Below, in pieces: positions 36,371 through 44,847 of a stretch of DNA of 64,000 bases. The translations under genes and the position numbers were made by a program. Positions within the stretch are counted from its first letter, which is position 1. Each line of letters begins with the position of its first letter. The stretch covers positions 124,001 through 188,000 of the forward strand of contig NZ_JAJGBN010000004.1 in the NCBI RefSeq assembly GCF_020782875.1. Reading direction: 5' to 3'. This DNA is from Allomuricauda sp. M10. GTDB taxonomy: Bacteria > Bacteroidota > Bacteroidia > Flavobacteriales > Flavobacteriaceae. The notes beneath the pieces were generated by a model. That model was not told where the DNA came from. It was given only the letters and a program-made list of their open reading frames with translations, and made no database searches.

Positions 36371-37489
36371 ATGGTTACCGTAAAGCAGGTTCAATCTAAA
36401 TCAGATTTAAAAACTTTCGTAAAATTCCCCTTTTCCCTTTATAAAGGTTCACCATATTGGGTACCGCCCATCATCAATGATGAAATGGAATCCTTTGACC
36501 CGGAAAAGAATCCTGTTTTTCAAAATGCCGAAGCCACCTTTTTTCTCGCATATAAAGGTGATAAAGTGGTTGGACGGATAGCTGCCATCATCAATTGGTT
36601 GGAGGTGAATGACCAAGGCTTGAAGAAAATGCGGTTCGGTTGGTTCGATTTTGAGGACGACCTTGAAGTTTCCAAAGCCCTTTTGGAAAAAGTAAAAGAG
36701 ATAGGATTCCAACATCAACTAGAGTACATGGAAGGTCCTGTCGGGTTTTCAAATTTGGATAAGGTTGGGGTACTTATTGAAGGGTTTGATCATATTGGAA
36801 CCATGATCACATGGTACAATCATCCGTATTACCAATCGCATTACGAACATCATGGTTTTGTAAAGGAGAAGGAATATCTGGAAAACAAGTTTTTGGCGGC
36901 CAATGCCGACCCGAAGCTTTTTGAAAAAGCCAATATGCTGATCAAACAACGCTATGGCCTTAAAGAAATGAACTTTCAAAAAAGCTCCGAGATTATGCCG
37001 TGGGTCGACAAAATGTTCGACCTGTTCAATGATTCTTATGCCAAGCTTTCGTCTTTCGTTAGGATTACCGATGTGCAAAAGGAATATTTCAAGAAAAAAT
37101 ACATCAGTTTCATCAACCCGGAATACATCAAGTTTGTGGTGGATTCCGAGGATAATCTGGTGGCCTTCGCCATTGTGATGCCCTCTTTTTCAAGAGCCTT
37201 GCAGAAAGCAAATGGAAAATTGTTCCCGACCGGAATCTTCCATCTGTTAAGTGCGAAAAAGAACAGCAAGGATGTTATTTTTTATCTCATCGGCATCCAT
37301 CCCTCCTATCAAAATAAAGGCGTCACCTCCATCATCTTCAACGAGTTTCATCATACCTTCAAGAAAAAAGGTGTGGTCAATTGTATTCGTACGCCTGAGT
37401 TGGAGGATAATGTGGCCATAAGACAAATGTGGAAGCATTTTGATCCCGTAACCCATAAAAGACGCCGTACCTATCGAAAAGATTTATAA
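36371..37489 (+). CDS. GNAT-like N-acetyltransferase superfamily protein
   Basis: A 372-residue cytosolic protein. The N-terminal F-V-K-F-P-F-S-L-Y-K-G-S-P-Y-W-V-P-P and the G-R-I-A-A-I-I-N segment are typical of a large conserved family in Bacteroidota with a GNAT fold. A second half contains I-G-I-H-P-S-Y-Q-N-K-G-V, an acetyl-CoA-binding-like Q/R-x-x-G-x pattern. It ends in a basic K-R-R-R-T-Y-R-K-D-L tail. Substrate unknown. Confidence 0.85.
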   Translation: MVTVKQVQSKSDLKTFVKFPFSLYKGSPYWVPPIINDEMESFDPEKNPVFQNAEATFFLAYKGDKVVGRIAAIINWLEVNDQGLKKMRFGWFDFEDDLEVSKALLEKVKEIGFQHQLEYMEGPVGFSNLDKVGVLIEGFDHIGTMITWYNHPYYQSHYEHHGFVKEKEYLENKFLAANADPKLFEKANMLIKQRYGLKEMNFQKSSEIMPWVDKMFDLFNDSYAKLSSFVRITDVQKEYFKKKYISFINPEYIKFVVDSEDNLVAFAIVMPSFSRALQKANGKLFPTGIFHLLSAKKNSKDVIFYLIGIHPSYQNKGVTSIIFNEFHHTFKKKGVVNCIRTPELEDNVAIRQMWKHFDPVTHKRRRTYRKDL

Positions 37490-37541
37490 CCACAAATAAC
37501 CAACCAAATGCCAGCCTCACAACCTCAAAAAACCAACTTTC

Positions 37542-38354
37542 ATGAAAATTAAGTGGCCCTTTATGGGGCTGCTGTTGTTATTTACTTTGTGGCCCAACCA
37601 AGATAACGCCCAGGAAAAGGAAATCATTCACCGCGGGGAACAATGGATTCAATACAATCTGAATGTGATCACCAGTGAAAAATGGATGTTTTTTGGAAAC
37701 ACAGGAACCCGATGGAGGGACAGTTTTGAAAAATATACCCTCTTCTTTGGAAGGGTTGGAACCGGTTATAATTTGAACAGAACGGTTCGGTTGAGTACCG
37801 GTTTTACCTATGCAGAATTAAAACGGGAAGGAGCAACTTATTTGGCGGAATTCAGGCCGTATGAAGAACTGTTGGTCAGGGCCAATCCTGAGAAAAAGTT
37901 TGGACTGAGTCATCGTTTTCGATTTGAACAACGGTTTTATAACCCGGTTGTAGATGGTGACATTCAATCCGAGAATACTTTCGCGGTACGTTTTCGATAT
38001 GCATTATCAACCCGAATCCCTATTGCCAACCTGTCCAAGGAAAACCCAGACTTTAAATTGAGTTTGGGGATAAGTGATGAAGTAATGGTGAATGCAGGAA
38101 AGGAGATTGTTTATAATGTTTTCGACAAGAACAGATTTGTTGTGACGAGCACGGTACAGTTCAATAAATGGGTGGCGGTAGCCTTGGCTTGGAACAATCA
38201 ATTTTTCAATACATCAACAGCAGGACAATATATCCACACCAATGCTTTTTGGTTACAACTTAACCATACACTAAATTTAGCACATAAAAAGGAAGAAAAT
38301 CTTCCTTTATACCAGAATCCTGTGATACCCAATTCAAAGGATGCAGCGGAATAA
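37542..38354 (+). CDS. DUF2490 family outer-membrane protein
   Basis: A 270-residue exported protein with a signal peptide ending near D-N-A-Q (residue 23). The mature part has regular amphipathic strands with W-I-Q-Y-N-L-N and R-F-R-Y-A-L-S-T-R, consistent with DUF2490, an outer-membrane barrel of unknown function. The gene follows the GNAT-like gene by 52 nt and precedes the DoxX gene by 24 nt, so these may share a transcript. Confidence 0.85.
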   Translation: MKIKWPFMGLLLLFTLWPNQDNAQEKEIIHRGEQWIQYNLNVITSEKWMFFGNTGTRWRDSFEKYTLFFGRVGTGYNLNRTVRLSTGFTYAELKREGATYLAEFRPYEELLVRANPEKKFGLSHRFRFEQRFYNPVVDGDIQSENTFAVRFRYALSTRIPIANLSKENPDFKLSLGISDEVMVNAGKEIVYNVFDKNRFVVTSTVQFNKWVAVALAWNNQFFNTSTAGQYIHTNAFWLQLNHTLNLAHKKEENLPLYQNPVIPNSKDAAE

Positions 38355-38378
38355 TACGTTTTCACAAATTAAGCATAC

Positions 38379-38813
38379 ATGAACAACATCAAATATGTAA
38401 AGCTCTTTTTACGTTTTGCCTTGGCGGCCAGTTTTTTATCCGCCGTGGCCGATCGTTTGGGCATTTGGCCAGCAGAAATATCCGTTTGGGGCAATTGGGA
38501 AAATTTCTTGGCCTATACACAAATGATTAATCCTTGGATTCCGGAAACCTTAATTCCAACCCTTGGATTTTTGGCCACTGCAGCCGAAATTGTATTTGCC
38601 CTTTTCTTGCTCATCGGATTTAAAACGGAATTGTTTGCTAAATGGAGTGGTATTTTATTGCTTTTGTTTGCAATATCCATGACATTTTCAACAGGAATCA
38701 AAGGAGCTTTTGATTACTCTGTTTTCAGTGCTGCCGGGTGCGCCTTTGCCCTAAGCATGATAAAAGAAAAACATTGGGAATTGGACAGCCTTATCAAAAC
38801 ATCAAAAACTTAA
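38379..38813 (+). CDS. DoxX family membrane protein
   Basis: A 144-residue integral membrane protein with four hydrophobic segments (about 8-26, 57-76, 83-101 and 108-126). The L-R-F-A-L-A-A-S-F-L-S-A-V-A-D-R-L-G and T-A-A-E-I-V-F-A-L-F-L-L-I-G patterns are of the DoxX type. The biochemical role in Bacteroidota is not settled. It starts 12 nt before the GNAT-nitrilase gene. Confidence 0.85.
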   Translation: MNNIKYVKLFLRFALAASFLSAVADRLGIWPAEISVWGNWENFLAYTQMINPWIPETLIPTLGFLATAAEIVFALFLLIGFKTELFAKWSGILLLLFAISMTFSTGIKGAFDYSVFSAAGCAFALSMIKEKHWELDSLIKTSKT

Positions 38814-38825
38814 ATATAAAGACAA

Positions 38826-40352
38826 ATGGAGCTTAGCGACATTGACAATATTGAACTACTGTATCTTCAGTTTGAGGATTATTTGGAAATCAAGGATGTT
38901 ATGGTATCCGCCTACTCATCCATGCCCGGGGCATATTGGGGAGAGGAACATATCAGCGCGTTGCTTAAAAAGTTTCCCGAAGGACAGGTTGTAATCAAGG
39001 TAAATGGGCAAATTGCCGGTTGTGCCTTGTCCATTATTGTGGATTATGACAAGTTTGATGAAAATCATACCTATCGCGAAATCACTTCCAATTACACTTT
39101 TAATTCCCATACACCCGATGGGGATGTACTTTACGGAATCGATGTTTTCATCAAGCCAGAGTTCAGGGGGCTACGGTTGGGAAGAAGACTTTATGATTAC
39201 AGAAAGGAACTTTGTGAAAAGAAAAATTTAAAAGGTATTGCCTTTGGAGGAAGAATACCCAACTACCACAAATATTCCCACGAAATAAGTCCTAAGGAGT
39301 ATATTGAAAAAGTGCGAAGAAGGGAGATTCATGACCCAGTGCTGAACTTCCAGATTTCCAATGATTTTCACCCGACCAGAATCATGCAAGGATATTTGGA
39401 AGGTGACGCGGCCTCCAAGGAATTTGCAGTGCTGTTGGAATGGGACAACATTTATTACGAGAAGCCAGCAAAAAAGGCCGCTATTAAAAAGAAGGTGGTA
39501 CGGCTGGGGCTCATACAATGGCAAATGAGGCCCTATAAAGATGTAGCTTCCTTAATGCAGCAAGCAGAATACTTTATTGATGCCGTATCAGGGTATCGCT
39601 CTGATTTTGCCTTGTTCCCCGAGTTTTTCAATGCTCCCTTAATGGCCCAAAATAACCATTTGAGTGAAGCAGAGGCCATCCGCGAATTGGCTAAACATAC
39701 CAGTGACATTGTTCAGCAATTCTCGGCATTTTCCATATCGTACAATATCAATATAGTAGCAGGAAGTATGCCGGAGATTATAAATGGCAAACTGTATAAT
39801 GTGGGCTATTTGTGCAAACGGAACGGAACGGTGGAACGGTACGAAAAATTACACGTGACACCTGATGAGGCCAAGGTCTGGGGAATGCAGGGTGGCAATG
39901 AACTAAAAGTTTTTGATACCGATTGTGGTAAGATCGGGATCTTGATATGTTATGATTCCGAATTTCCGGAACTAAGCAGGTTGCTGGCAGATGAAGGAAT
40001 GGATATCCTATTTGTGCCTTTCTTGACAGATACTCAAAACGGCTACTCCAGGGTTAGGAATTGCGCACAGGCGAGGGCCATAGAAAACGAATGTTATGTG
40101 GCTATTGCAGGAAGTGTGGGCAACCTTCCCAATGTGCATAATATGGATATTCAATTTGCACAATCCATGGTATTCACTCCATGCGACTTTGCCTTTCCTA
40201 CAAACGGAATAAAGGCGGAAGCCACGCCGAATACCGAAATGATCTTGATTGCGGATCTGGATATTGACCTACTCCGTGAACTACATCGATTTGGTAGTGT
40301 GCGCAATCTCAAGGACAGAAGAAAAGACCTTTTTGTCTTGAAGAAGAAATAG
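38826..40352 (+). CDS. Fusion of GNAT acetyltransferase and carbon-nitrogen hydrolase
   Basis: A 508-residue two-domain cytosolic enzyme. Residues about 1-210 are a GNAT domain with the acetyl-CoA loop F-R-G-L-R-L-G-R-R-L-Y. Residues about 222-505 are a nitrilase-superfamily amidase with the triad Glu266 (F-P-E-F-F), Lys341 (Y-E-K-L-H) and Cys375 (I-C-Y-D-S-E). The fusion is known from other bacteria and suggests that one compound is acylated and deamidated, but the substrate is unknown. Confidence 0.93.
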   Translation: MELSDIDNIELLYLQFEDYLEIKDVMVSAYSSMPGAYWGEEHISALLKKFPEGQVVIKVNGQIAGCALSIIVDYDKFDENHTYREITSNYTFNSHTPDGDVLYGIDVFIKPEFRGLRLGRRLYDYRKELCEKKNLKGIAFGGRIPNYHKYSHEISPKEYIEKVRRREIHDPVLNFQISNDFHPTRIMQGYLEGDAASKEFAVLLEWDNIYYEKPAKKAAIKKKVVRLGLIQWQMRPYKDVASLMQQAEYFIDAVSGYRSDFALFPEFFNAPLMAQNNHLSEAEAIRELAKHTSDIVQQFSAFSISYNINIVAGSMPEIINGKLYNVGYLCKRNGTVERYEKLHVTPDEAKVWGMQGGNELKVFDTDCGKIGILICYDSEFPELSRLLADEGMDILFVPFLTDTQNGYSRVRNCAQARAIENECYVAIAGSVGNLPNVHNMDIQFAQSMVFTPCDFAFPTNGIKAEATPNTEMILIADLDIDLLRELHRFGSVRNLKDRRKDLFVLKKK

Positions 40353-40481
40353 ACTTGGGATATTGCTCTAATTTTTTAGATAGATGGGAATTATTCTTAA
40401 AATCACTTTATTACCTTAAATCCAATTCATAACCAGTAAAGTAACTACCTTTAGTAAACACTGGTTTAATTTGAATTAATT

Positions 40482-40874
40482 ATGTCCCAAGAAGGATCCA
40501 CTACCCATTTCGCCCCCGAACTGCATATCCCCAAAGGAACACTCGAAATCGGTTTTTATACCAAATGGGGAGCTGTGGAACATTTCTGTTTCCGAAATGA
40601 TGACGGTAGCATCCATGTAGCCGAATTGAATTTTGACGGAGCTATTTTCCATGTTCATGAAACCATGCGGGGCAATTCCTTGGAACCCAAAAGTGCAAAA
40701 GGGGTTACCACTATCATTGGCCTATTTGTGCCGAATGTGCAAAAAGTGATGGATAAAGCCATAGCGGCAGGGGCCATATTGATCAATCCCACCACAGACC
40801 ACGATTATGGATATCGCCAGGGAATGTTCCAAGACCCTTTTGGCCATTTTTGGCAAATCCAGAAGAAAATTTAA
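40482..40874 (+). CDS. VOC family protein (glyoxalase-like)
   Basis: A 130-residue protein of the vicinal-oxygen-chelate fold, PhnB-like. It contains H-V-A-E-L-N-F-D-G-A near residue 45 and ends with the D-P-F-G-H-F-W-Q-I motif. It may bind a divalent metal through His and Glu residues. Stand-alone gene; no pathway context. Confidence 0.88.
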   Translation: MSQEGSTTHFAPELHIPKGTLEIGFYTKWGAVEHFCFRNDDGSIHVAELNFDGAIFHVHETMRGNSLEPKSAKGVTTIIGLFVPNVQKVMDKAIAAGAILINPTTDHDYGYRQGMFQDPFGHFWQIQKKI

Positions 40875-40938
40875 GCAAAGATATCTTGTACAGTCAAAGG
40901 TAAAAACTTGTAGATTAGGCACATAAATAACTAACCTA

Positions 40939-41139
40939 ATGAAACAAGTACTACCCTTGATAGCCTTGTTGATCACATCCATTGGCTATGCCCAAAAACC
41001 TCGCGCGAAGGAATTGGGGATTCCCTTTGTAGTTGAAACTGACAAATTCAATGCTATCACTACTACAAGTACCTGGTTGGCCATTCCCCACGACAAATTG
41101 ATTGAAATCCTGAAAAAATACAACCACATAAAGAAGTAG
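40939..41139 (+). pseudogene. Internally deleted remnant of a P1 (DmpA-type) peptidase
   Basis: A 66-codon frame. It starts with a signal peptide ending in Y-A-Q, then K-P-R-A-K-E-L-G-I-P-F and K-F-N-A-I-T, which match the start of exported P1/DmpA aminopeptidases (K-P-R-A-R-D-L-G-I-P-F...F-N-A-I-T-D-V). After residue 42 it jumps to A-I-P-H-D-K-L-I-E-I-L-K-K-Y, which I recall as the C-terminal end of the same family. About 300 internal residues, including the catalytic Asn/Gly-Ser site, are missing while the frame is kept. Best read as a deletion remnant; a secreted small protein is an alternative. Confidence 0.6.
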
Positions 41140-41143
41140 TAGC

Positions 41144-41764
41144 ATGAATACTTGGAAAAAGGTCAGACCAAAGGTGTTTTGGACCGTAATTGTAATCTTC
41201 AGTGCTTATTATTTGTACCGTGCCATTCTTTTTCGGTTTTTTAATGAAGGTACAGGACCGACATTTTGGAATAAGCAGTTCTTGTTTGTATTCCATCTGT
41301 TCACCACTCTGGCACCATTGATTTTAGGACCGATACAATTCTGGAACAAATTTCGGATTCGGTATGTGGAATGGCATCGCCTCCTTGGGAAAATTTATAT
41401 CGTAGGATCTTTACTGGGAGGATTGACTGCATTGATATTGGGCATAACGCAACCGTATGAAGGTTCCATTGTGCCCGTTGTCATTTTGGCCCTGCTTTGG
41501 TTGTTCATGACCACTTCCGCTTGGGTGACCATCAAAAGGAAGGACATTAAAAACCATCGGTTGTTCATGATTCGCAGTTATACTTTGGCCCTGACCTTTG
41601 TGGTACTAAGATTATTGGGAGACCTTGTGTATAAAGCGAACCTCTTGTTTTTTATTCATAGTGAAGAAGTCAAAGATGCAACCTATGAATGGATGAGTTG
41701 GGTTTTACCCCTTTTGATTGTTGAGTTTTGGATTTCTTGGGTGCCAGCTCTTAAAAAAAGATAA
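41144..41764 (+). CDS. DUF2306 membrane protein
   Basis: A 206-residue integral membrane protein with about five or six hydrophobic segments. The H-R-L-L-G-K-I-Y-I-V-G-S pattern near residue 80 and the later N-H-R-L-F-M-I-R-S-Y motif are DUF2306 hallmarks. Function unknown. The gene starts 4 nt after the peptidase remnant and was probably the second gene of a former operon. Confidence 0.87.
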   Translation: MNTWKKVRPKVFWTVIVIFSAYYLYRAILFRFFNEGTGPTFWNKQFLFVFHLFTTLAPLILGPIQFWNKFRIRYVEWHRLLGKIYIVGSLLGGLTALILGITQPYEGSIVPVVILALLWLFMTTSAWVTIKRKDIKNHRLFMIRSYTLALTFVVLRLLGDLVYKANLLFFIHSEEVKDATYEWMSWVLPLLIVEFWISWVPALKKR

Positions 41765-41819
41765 GTCAACAAGTTTATGAACGCCATTATAGTATTTCAA
41801 AATTTCAATAGCCAATAGA

Positions 41820-42209
41820 ATGAATAAAAACCAAGATGTTACCACTTTTTTGGATCAACTCAACCATCCGTTACGGGCAGAAATAGAGCAGTTGCGGGAA
41901 TTACTATTGAAGGCTGAACCAAAGCTCAGTGAAAATGTGAAGTGGAACGGCCCAAATTATTGCATTGGTGATGCCGATCGGATTACCATGAAAATCCAAC
42001 CCCCAAAACAAATCCAATTGATTTTTCATCGAGGGGTGAAAAAACTGGAACAACCCAAGGAAAGATTGTTGTCCACCAACACAAAACTGCTTGCTTGGAA
42101 GGAAAATGATAGAGCAATTGCCTCCTTCAAAAACAAAACGGAAATTGAAAACAGCAAGTCCGAATTAAAGGATATTGTCAAAGATTGGATTAAGGCAACA
42201 ATTGAATAA
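41820..42209 (+). CDS. DUF1801 family protein
   Basis: A 129-residue cytosolic protein with the DUF1801 pattern: L-R-E-L-L-L-K-A near the start, E-N-V-K-W-N-G-P-N-Y and a hydrophobic strand Q-L-I-F-H-R-G. Function unknown; related proteins are annotated YdhG-like. Followed by a stub of a YjbR-like gene. Confidence 0.87.
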   Translation: MNKNQDVTTFLDQLNHPLRAEIEQLRELLLKAEPKLSENVKWNGPNYCIGDADRITMKIQPPKQIQLIFHRGVKKLEQPKERLLSTNTKLLAWKENDRAIASFKNKTEIENSKSELKDIVKDWIKATIE

Positions 42210-42242
42210 TCCATAACAGCAGATAATTCATTTGAGTATCAC

Positions 42243-42317
42243 ATGACATTTGAAGAATTTAAATCAATTGCTGATTCCTTTCCTGAAGTTCTGGAATCAC
42301 CACATTTGTTCCAATAA
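42243..42317 (+). pseudogene. Stub of a MmcQ/YjbR-like gene
   Basis: A 24-codon frame T-F-E-E-F-K-S-I-A-D-S-F-P-E-V-x-E-S-P-H ends abruptly after P-H-L-F-Q. The first 20 residues match the start of YjbR/MmcQ proteins (F-K-x-I-A-L-S-F-P-E-V-x-E-x-P-H-F), where about 90 more residues would follow. A terminator begins at once after the stop. I take it as a truncated gene; a short real peptide cannot be excluded. Confidence 0.5.
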
Positions 42318-42318
42318 T

Positions 42319-42353
42319 AAAGCCGCACAAGTTCATGAACTGTGCGGCTTTTA
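42319..42353. terminator. Terminator between YjbR stub and CFAT-like gene
   Basis: Perfect stem AAAGCCGCACA / TGTGCGGCTTT; the loop contains GTTCATGAAC, itself self-complementary, so the hairpin is very stable. T residues follow. It serves both converging transcripts. Confidence 0.85.
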
Positions 42354-42370
42354 TATGTTTTCGAGAATAT

Positions 42371-43630
42371 TTATTCCCCCATAGCAGCGGAAACAGCAGC
42401 GGACAAACGCTTGTATGTTCCGTTTTGCAACCTTTCACGAATAGATGAAAAGGCATCCAGTGTTTCGGCGATATCTTCCATAGTGTGTGTAGCGGTCGGA
42501 ATCAAACGCAATAGGATCAATCCTTTTGGAATTACCGGATACACTACTATTGAGCAGAAGATTCCGTGATTCTCACGAAGATCTTTTACCAAAGCCATTG
42601 CTTCGGGGATACTACCGTTCAAATATACAGGAGTTACACAACTGGTAGTGGTACCAATATCAAAACCACGCTCTTTCAATCCATTTTGAAGTGCGTTTAC
42701 GTTCTCCCAAAGTTTTGCCTTCAATTCTGGCTTGCTACGGAGCATGTCCAAACGTTTTAAGGCTCCTTTCACAAAAATCATAGGAAGGGATTTTGCGAAC
42801 ATTTGAGATCGAAGATTGTATTTTAAATATTCTATGATCTCCTTATCGGCCGCTACAAAAGCACCGATACCGGCCATAGATTTGGCAAAGGTGGCCAAAT
42901 ATACATCGATTTCATCCTGTACACCTTGCTCCTCACCTGCTCCGGCACCGGTTTTACCTAAAGTTCCAAAACCGTGTGCATCATCGACCATAAACCTGAA
43001 CTTGTATTTTTTCTTCAGGGCAACAATCTCCTTTAGTATTCCCTGCTCCCCACGCATTCCAAATACCCCTTCAGAGATTACAAGGATACCACCCCCGGTC
43101 TCGTTTGCCATTTTTGTGGCGCGTTCCAAGTTTTTCTCCAAGCTTTCAGGGTCGTTGTGCTTAAAAGTGAAACGCTTGCCCATGTGCAAACGTACCCCAT
43201 CTATGATACAGGCGTGGCAATCCACGTCGTATACAATAATATCGTCCTTGGAAACCAAGGCGTCGATCACGGACATAAATCCTTGGTACCCGAAGTTTAA
43301 AAGATAGGCAGCTTGTTTGTGTACAAAAGCGGCCAATTCTTTTTCCAATTGTTCATGGTAATCGGTATGTCCACTCATCATACGGGCACCCATAGGGTAT
43401 GCAGCCCCGTGTTCCATGGCTGCTTCACCATCCACTTTTTTAATCTCGGGCAGACTCGCCAGACCTAAATAGTCATTGATACTCCACGTTATAACATCCT
43501 TTCCTTGGAACTTCATGCGGTTGGAAATGGGTCCTTCCAATTTCGGGAATACAAAATATCCTTCGGCCTGTGATGCCCATTTTCCCAGTGGTCCCTTATT
43601 TTCAATGATTCTATCAAATAAATCTCTCAT
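42371..43630 (-). CDS. Alpha-oxoamine synthase, probable cysteate fatty-acyl transferase (sulfonolipid synthesis)
   Basis: A 419-residue PLP enzyme of the KBL/AONS/serine palmitoyltransferase group. The PLP Lys250 is in A-T-F-A-K-S-M-A-G, the Asp in V-D-D-A-H-G-F-G (216-219), and the stacking His139 in D-C-H-A-C. An N-terminal extension with G-P-L-G-K-W-A and the long linker are like the flavobacterial enzyme (Fjoh CFAT/SulA type) that joins L-cysteate to an acyl-ACP to make 3-ketocapnine. The neighbour encodes a cysteate-synthase-like protein, which supports this over a simple serine palmitoyltransferase or aminotransferase. Assignment rests on context plus recollection. Confidence 0.75.
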   Translation of the reverse strand: MRDLFDRIIENKGPLGKWASQAEGYFVFPKLEGPISNRMKFQGKDVITWSINDYLGLASLPEIKKVDGEAAMEHGAAYPMGARMMSGHTDYHEQLEKELAAFVHKQAAYLLNFGYQGFMSVIDALVSKDDIIVYDVDCHACIIDGVRLHMGKRFTFKHNDPESLEKNLERATKMANETGGGILVISEGVFGMRGEQGILKEIVALKKKYKFRFMVDDAHGFGTLGKTGAGAGEEQGVQDEIDVYLATFAKSMAGIGAFVAADKEIIEYLKYNLRSQMFAKSLPMIFVKGALKRLDMLRSKPELKAKLWENVNALQNGLKERGFDIGTTTSCVTPVYLNGSIPEAMALVKDLRENHGIFCSIVVYPVIPKGLILLRLIPTATHTMEDIAETLDAFSSIRERLQNGTYKRLSAAVSAAMGE

Positions 43631-43653
43631 CTACCTAAAATTTTATTCAATTG

Positions 43654-43685
43654 CAAAAGTATATATTTTTACGTTGCTCGCACAA
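43654..43685 (-). promoter_or_regulatory. Promoter of the CFAT-like gene (TTG-N21-TACTTTTG)
   Basis: Minus-strand -7 TACTTTTG at 43654-43661 and TTG at 43683-43685. It is 24 nt before the ATG, so the CFAT gene has its own promoter, independent of the cysteate synthase gene that ends upstream of a terminator. Confidence 0.55.
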
Positions 43686-43697
43686 CGAATTTTTAGC

Positions 43698-43731
43698 ATA
43701 AAAAAACGGCAATGTTTTGCATTGCCGTTCC
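43698..43731 (-). terminator. Terminator of the cysteate synthase-like gene
   Basis: Stem AACGGCAATG / CATTGCCGTT with a 5-nt loop; on the minus strand it is followed by a T-run (AAAAAAA on plus at 43700-43706). It separates the two sulfonolipid genes. Confidence 0.8.
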
Positions 43732-43754
43732 TTAATATTATAATGAAGTATTCA

Positions 43755-44795
43755 TTATTTGATGTATTCAATTTTTTCTGGCACTTCCGCATTTTGGATG
43801 TCAAAAAATCCTTGATTGTCCATCCATTCGTTACTGTATACCTTGCTCATATAACGTGAGCCATGATCTGGGAATACCACTACCACATTGCTGTTGGCAG
43901 TAAATTCCCCTTCGGTATCCAATTGGAACAAAGCCTGCATAGCCGCTCCACTGGTGTACCCAGCAAAAATACCTTCGGTATGCGCCAATTTACGGGCCAT
44001 GTGGGCACTCTCACCATCCGTTACTTTTACGTATCGGTCTATGCTATTAAAATCGGTAGCTGATGGAATCAGGTTCTTGCCCAAACCTTCAATACGGTAT
44101 GGATACACCTCATTATGATCGAACTCACCGGTTTCATGGTATTTTTTCAATACGGAACCGTACGCATCAACACCCAAAACTTTCACTGCTGGATTCTGCT
44201 CCTTAAGATAACGGGCAATACCGGAAATGGTACCACCGGTTCCGCTGCACGCAACCAAATGCGTAATCTGACCATTGGTCTGTTCCCAAATTTCAGGACC
44301 GGTGGTCTTGTAGTGGGCATCAATGTTCAGTTCGTTAAAATATTGGTTGATATAGATGGAATCCTTGGTTTCGCTGTGCAAACGCTTGGCCACTTCATAG
44401 TACGACCTTGGGTCGTCCGCACTTACGTGTGCAGGGCAAACATACACTTTGGCTCCCATGGAACGAAGCATATCAATTTTGTCTGGTGAGGATTTGGAGC
44501 TAACGGCCAAAATGCATTTGTAACCTTTAACAATGCTCACCATCGCCAGACTGAATCCTGTGTTCCCAGAAGTTGTCTCAATAATGGTACTACCTGGATG
44601 CAGGAGCCCTTTTCTTTCGGCTTCCTCAATAATGTGAACAGCGATTCTGTCCTTCGAGGAATGCCCAGGGTTAAAGGCCTCCAGTTTGGCGTAGAAGTTT
44701 CCGGCAAGTGGGGCTGTAATCTTGTTAAGCTTGACTAAGGGGGTACTTCCAATTAGGTCTAGGATACTGCTGTAAGCATTTATCTGTTTCTTCAT
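43755..44795 (-). CDS. Cysteine-synthase-fold PLP enzyme, probable cysteate synthase
   Basis: A 346-residue fold-type II PLP enzyme. Lys48 in P-G-H-S-S-K-D-R is the PLP lysine (usual O-acetylserine sulfhydrylase has N-P-x-x-S-x-K-D-R), T-S-G-N-T-G is at 75-80, and the phosphate loop is G-T-G-G-T-I-S-G. The N-terminal part has [12 protein letters not shown]. Its closest functional relatives by location are the cysteate synthases that make L-cysteate from O-phospho-L-serine and sulfite in Bacteroidota; the adjacent acyl transferase would use the product. A generic cysteine synthase or cystathionine-beta-synthase-like role remains possible. A palindrome lies in the leader. Confidence 0.75.
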   Translation of the reverse strand: MKKQINAYSSILDLIGSTPLVKLNKITAPLAGNFYAKLEAFNPGHSSKDRIAVHIIEEAERKGLLHPGSTIIETTSGNTGFSLAMVSIVKGYKCILAVSSKSSPDKIDMLRSMGAKVYVCPAHVSADDPRSYYEVAKRLHSETKDSIYINQYFNELNIDAHYKTTGPEIWEQTNGQITHLVACSGTGGTISGIARYLKEQNPAVKVLGVDAYGSVLKKYHETGEFDHNEVYPYRIEGLGKNLIPSATDFNSIDRYVKVTDGESAHMARKLAHTEGIFAGYTSGAAMQALFQLDTEGEFTANSNVVVVFPDHGSRYMSKVYSNEWMDNQGFFDIQNAEVPEKIEYIK

Positions 44796-44810
44796 AACTG
44801 GTATTAGGTA

Positions 44811-44845
44811 GGGAACATTTTTCTAAAGATAAGAAAATTGTTCCC
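44811..44845. promoter_or_regulatory. 14-bp inverted repeat at the start of the cysteate synthase transcript
   Basis: GGGAACATTTTTCT (44811-44824) and AGAAAATTGTTCCC (44832-44845) are inverted copies with one mismatch and a 7-nt spacer. They lie between the ATG at 44795 and a minus-strand TACTTTTG box at 44848-44855. This spans the likely transcription start. No T-tract after the arm in the transcript direction; an operator or an mRNA hairpin is likely. Confidence 0.5.
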
Positions 44846-44847
44846 TG

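Noticed and set aside
42816..43307. Plus-strand 163-codon frame within the CFAT-like gene
   Set aside because: Shadow frame; the minus-strand enzyme has all catalytic residues.
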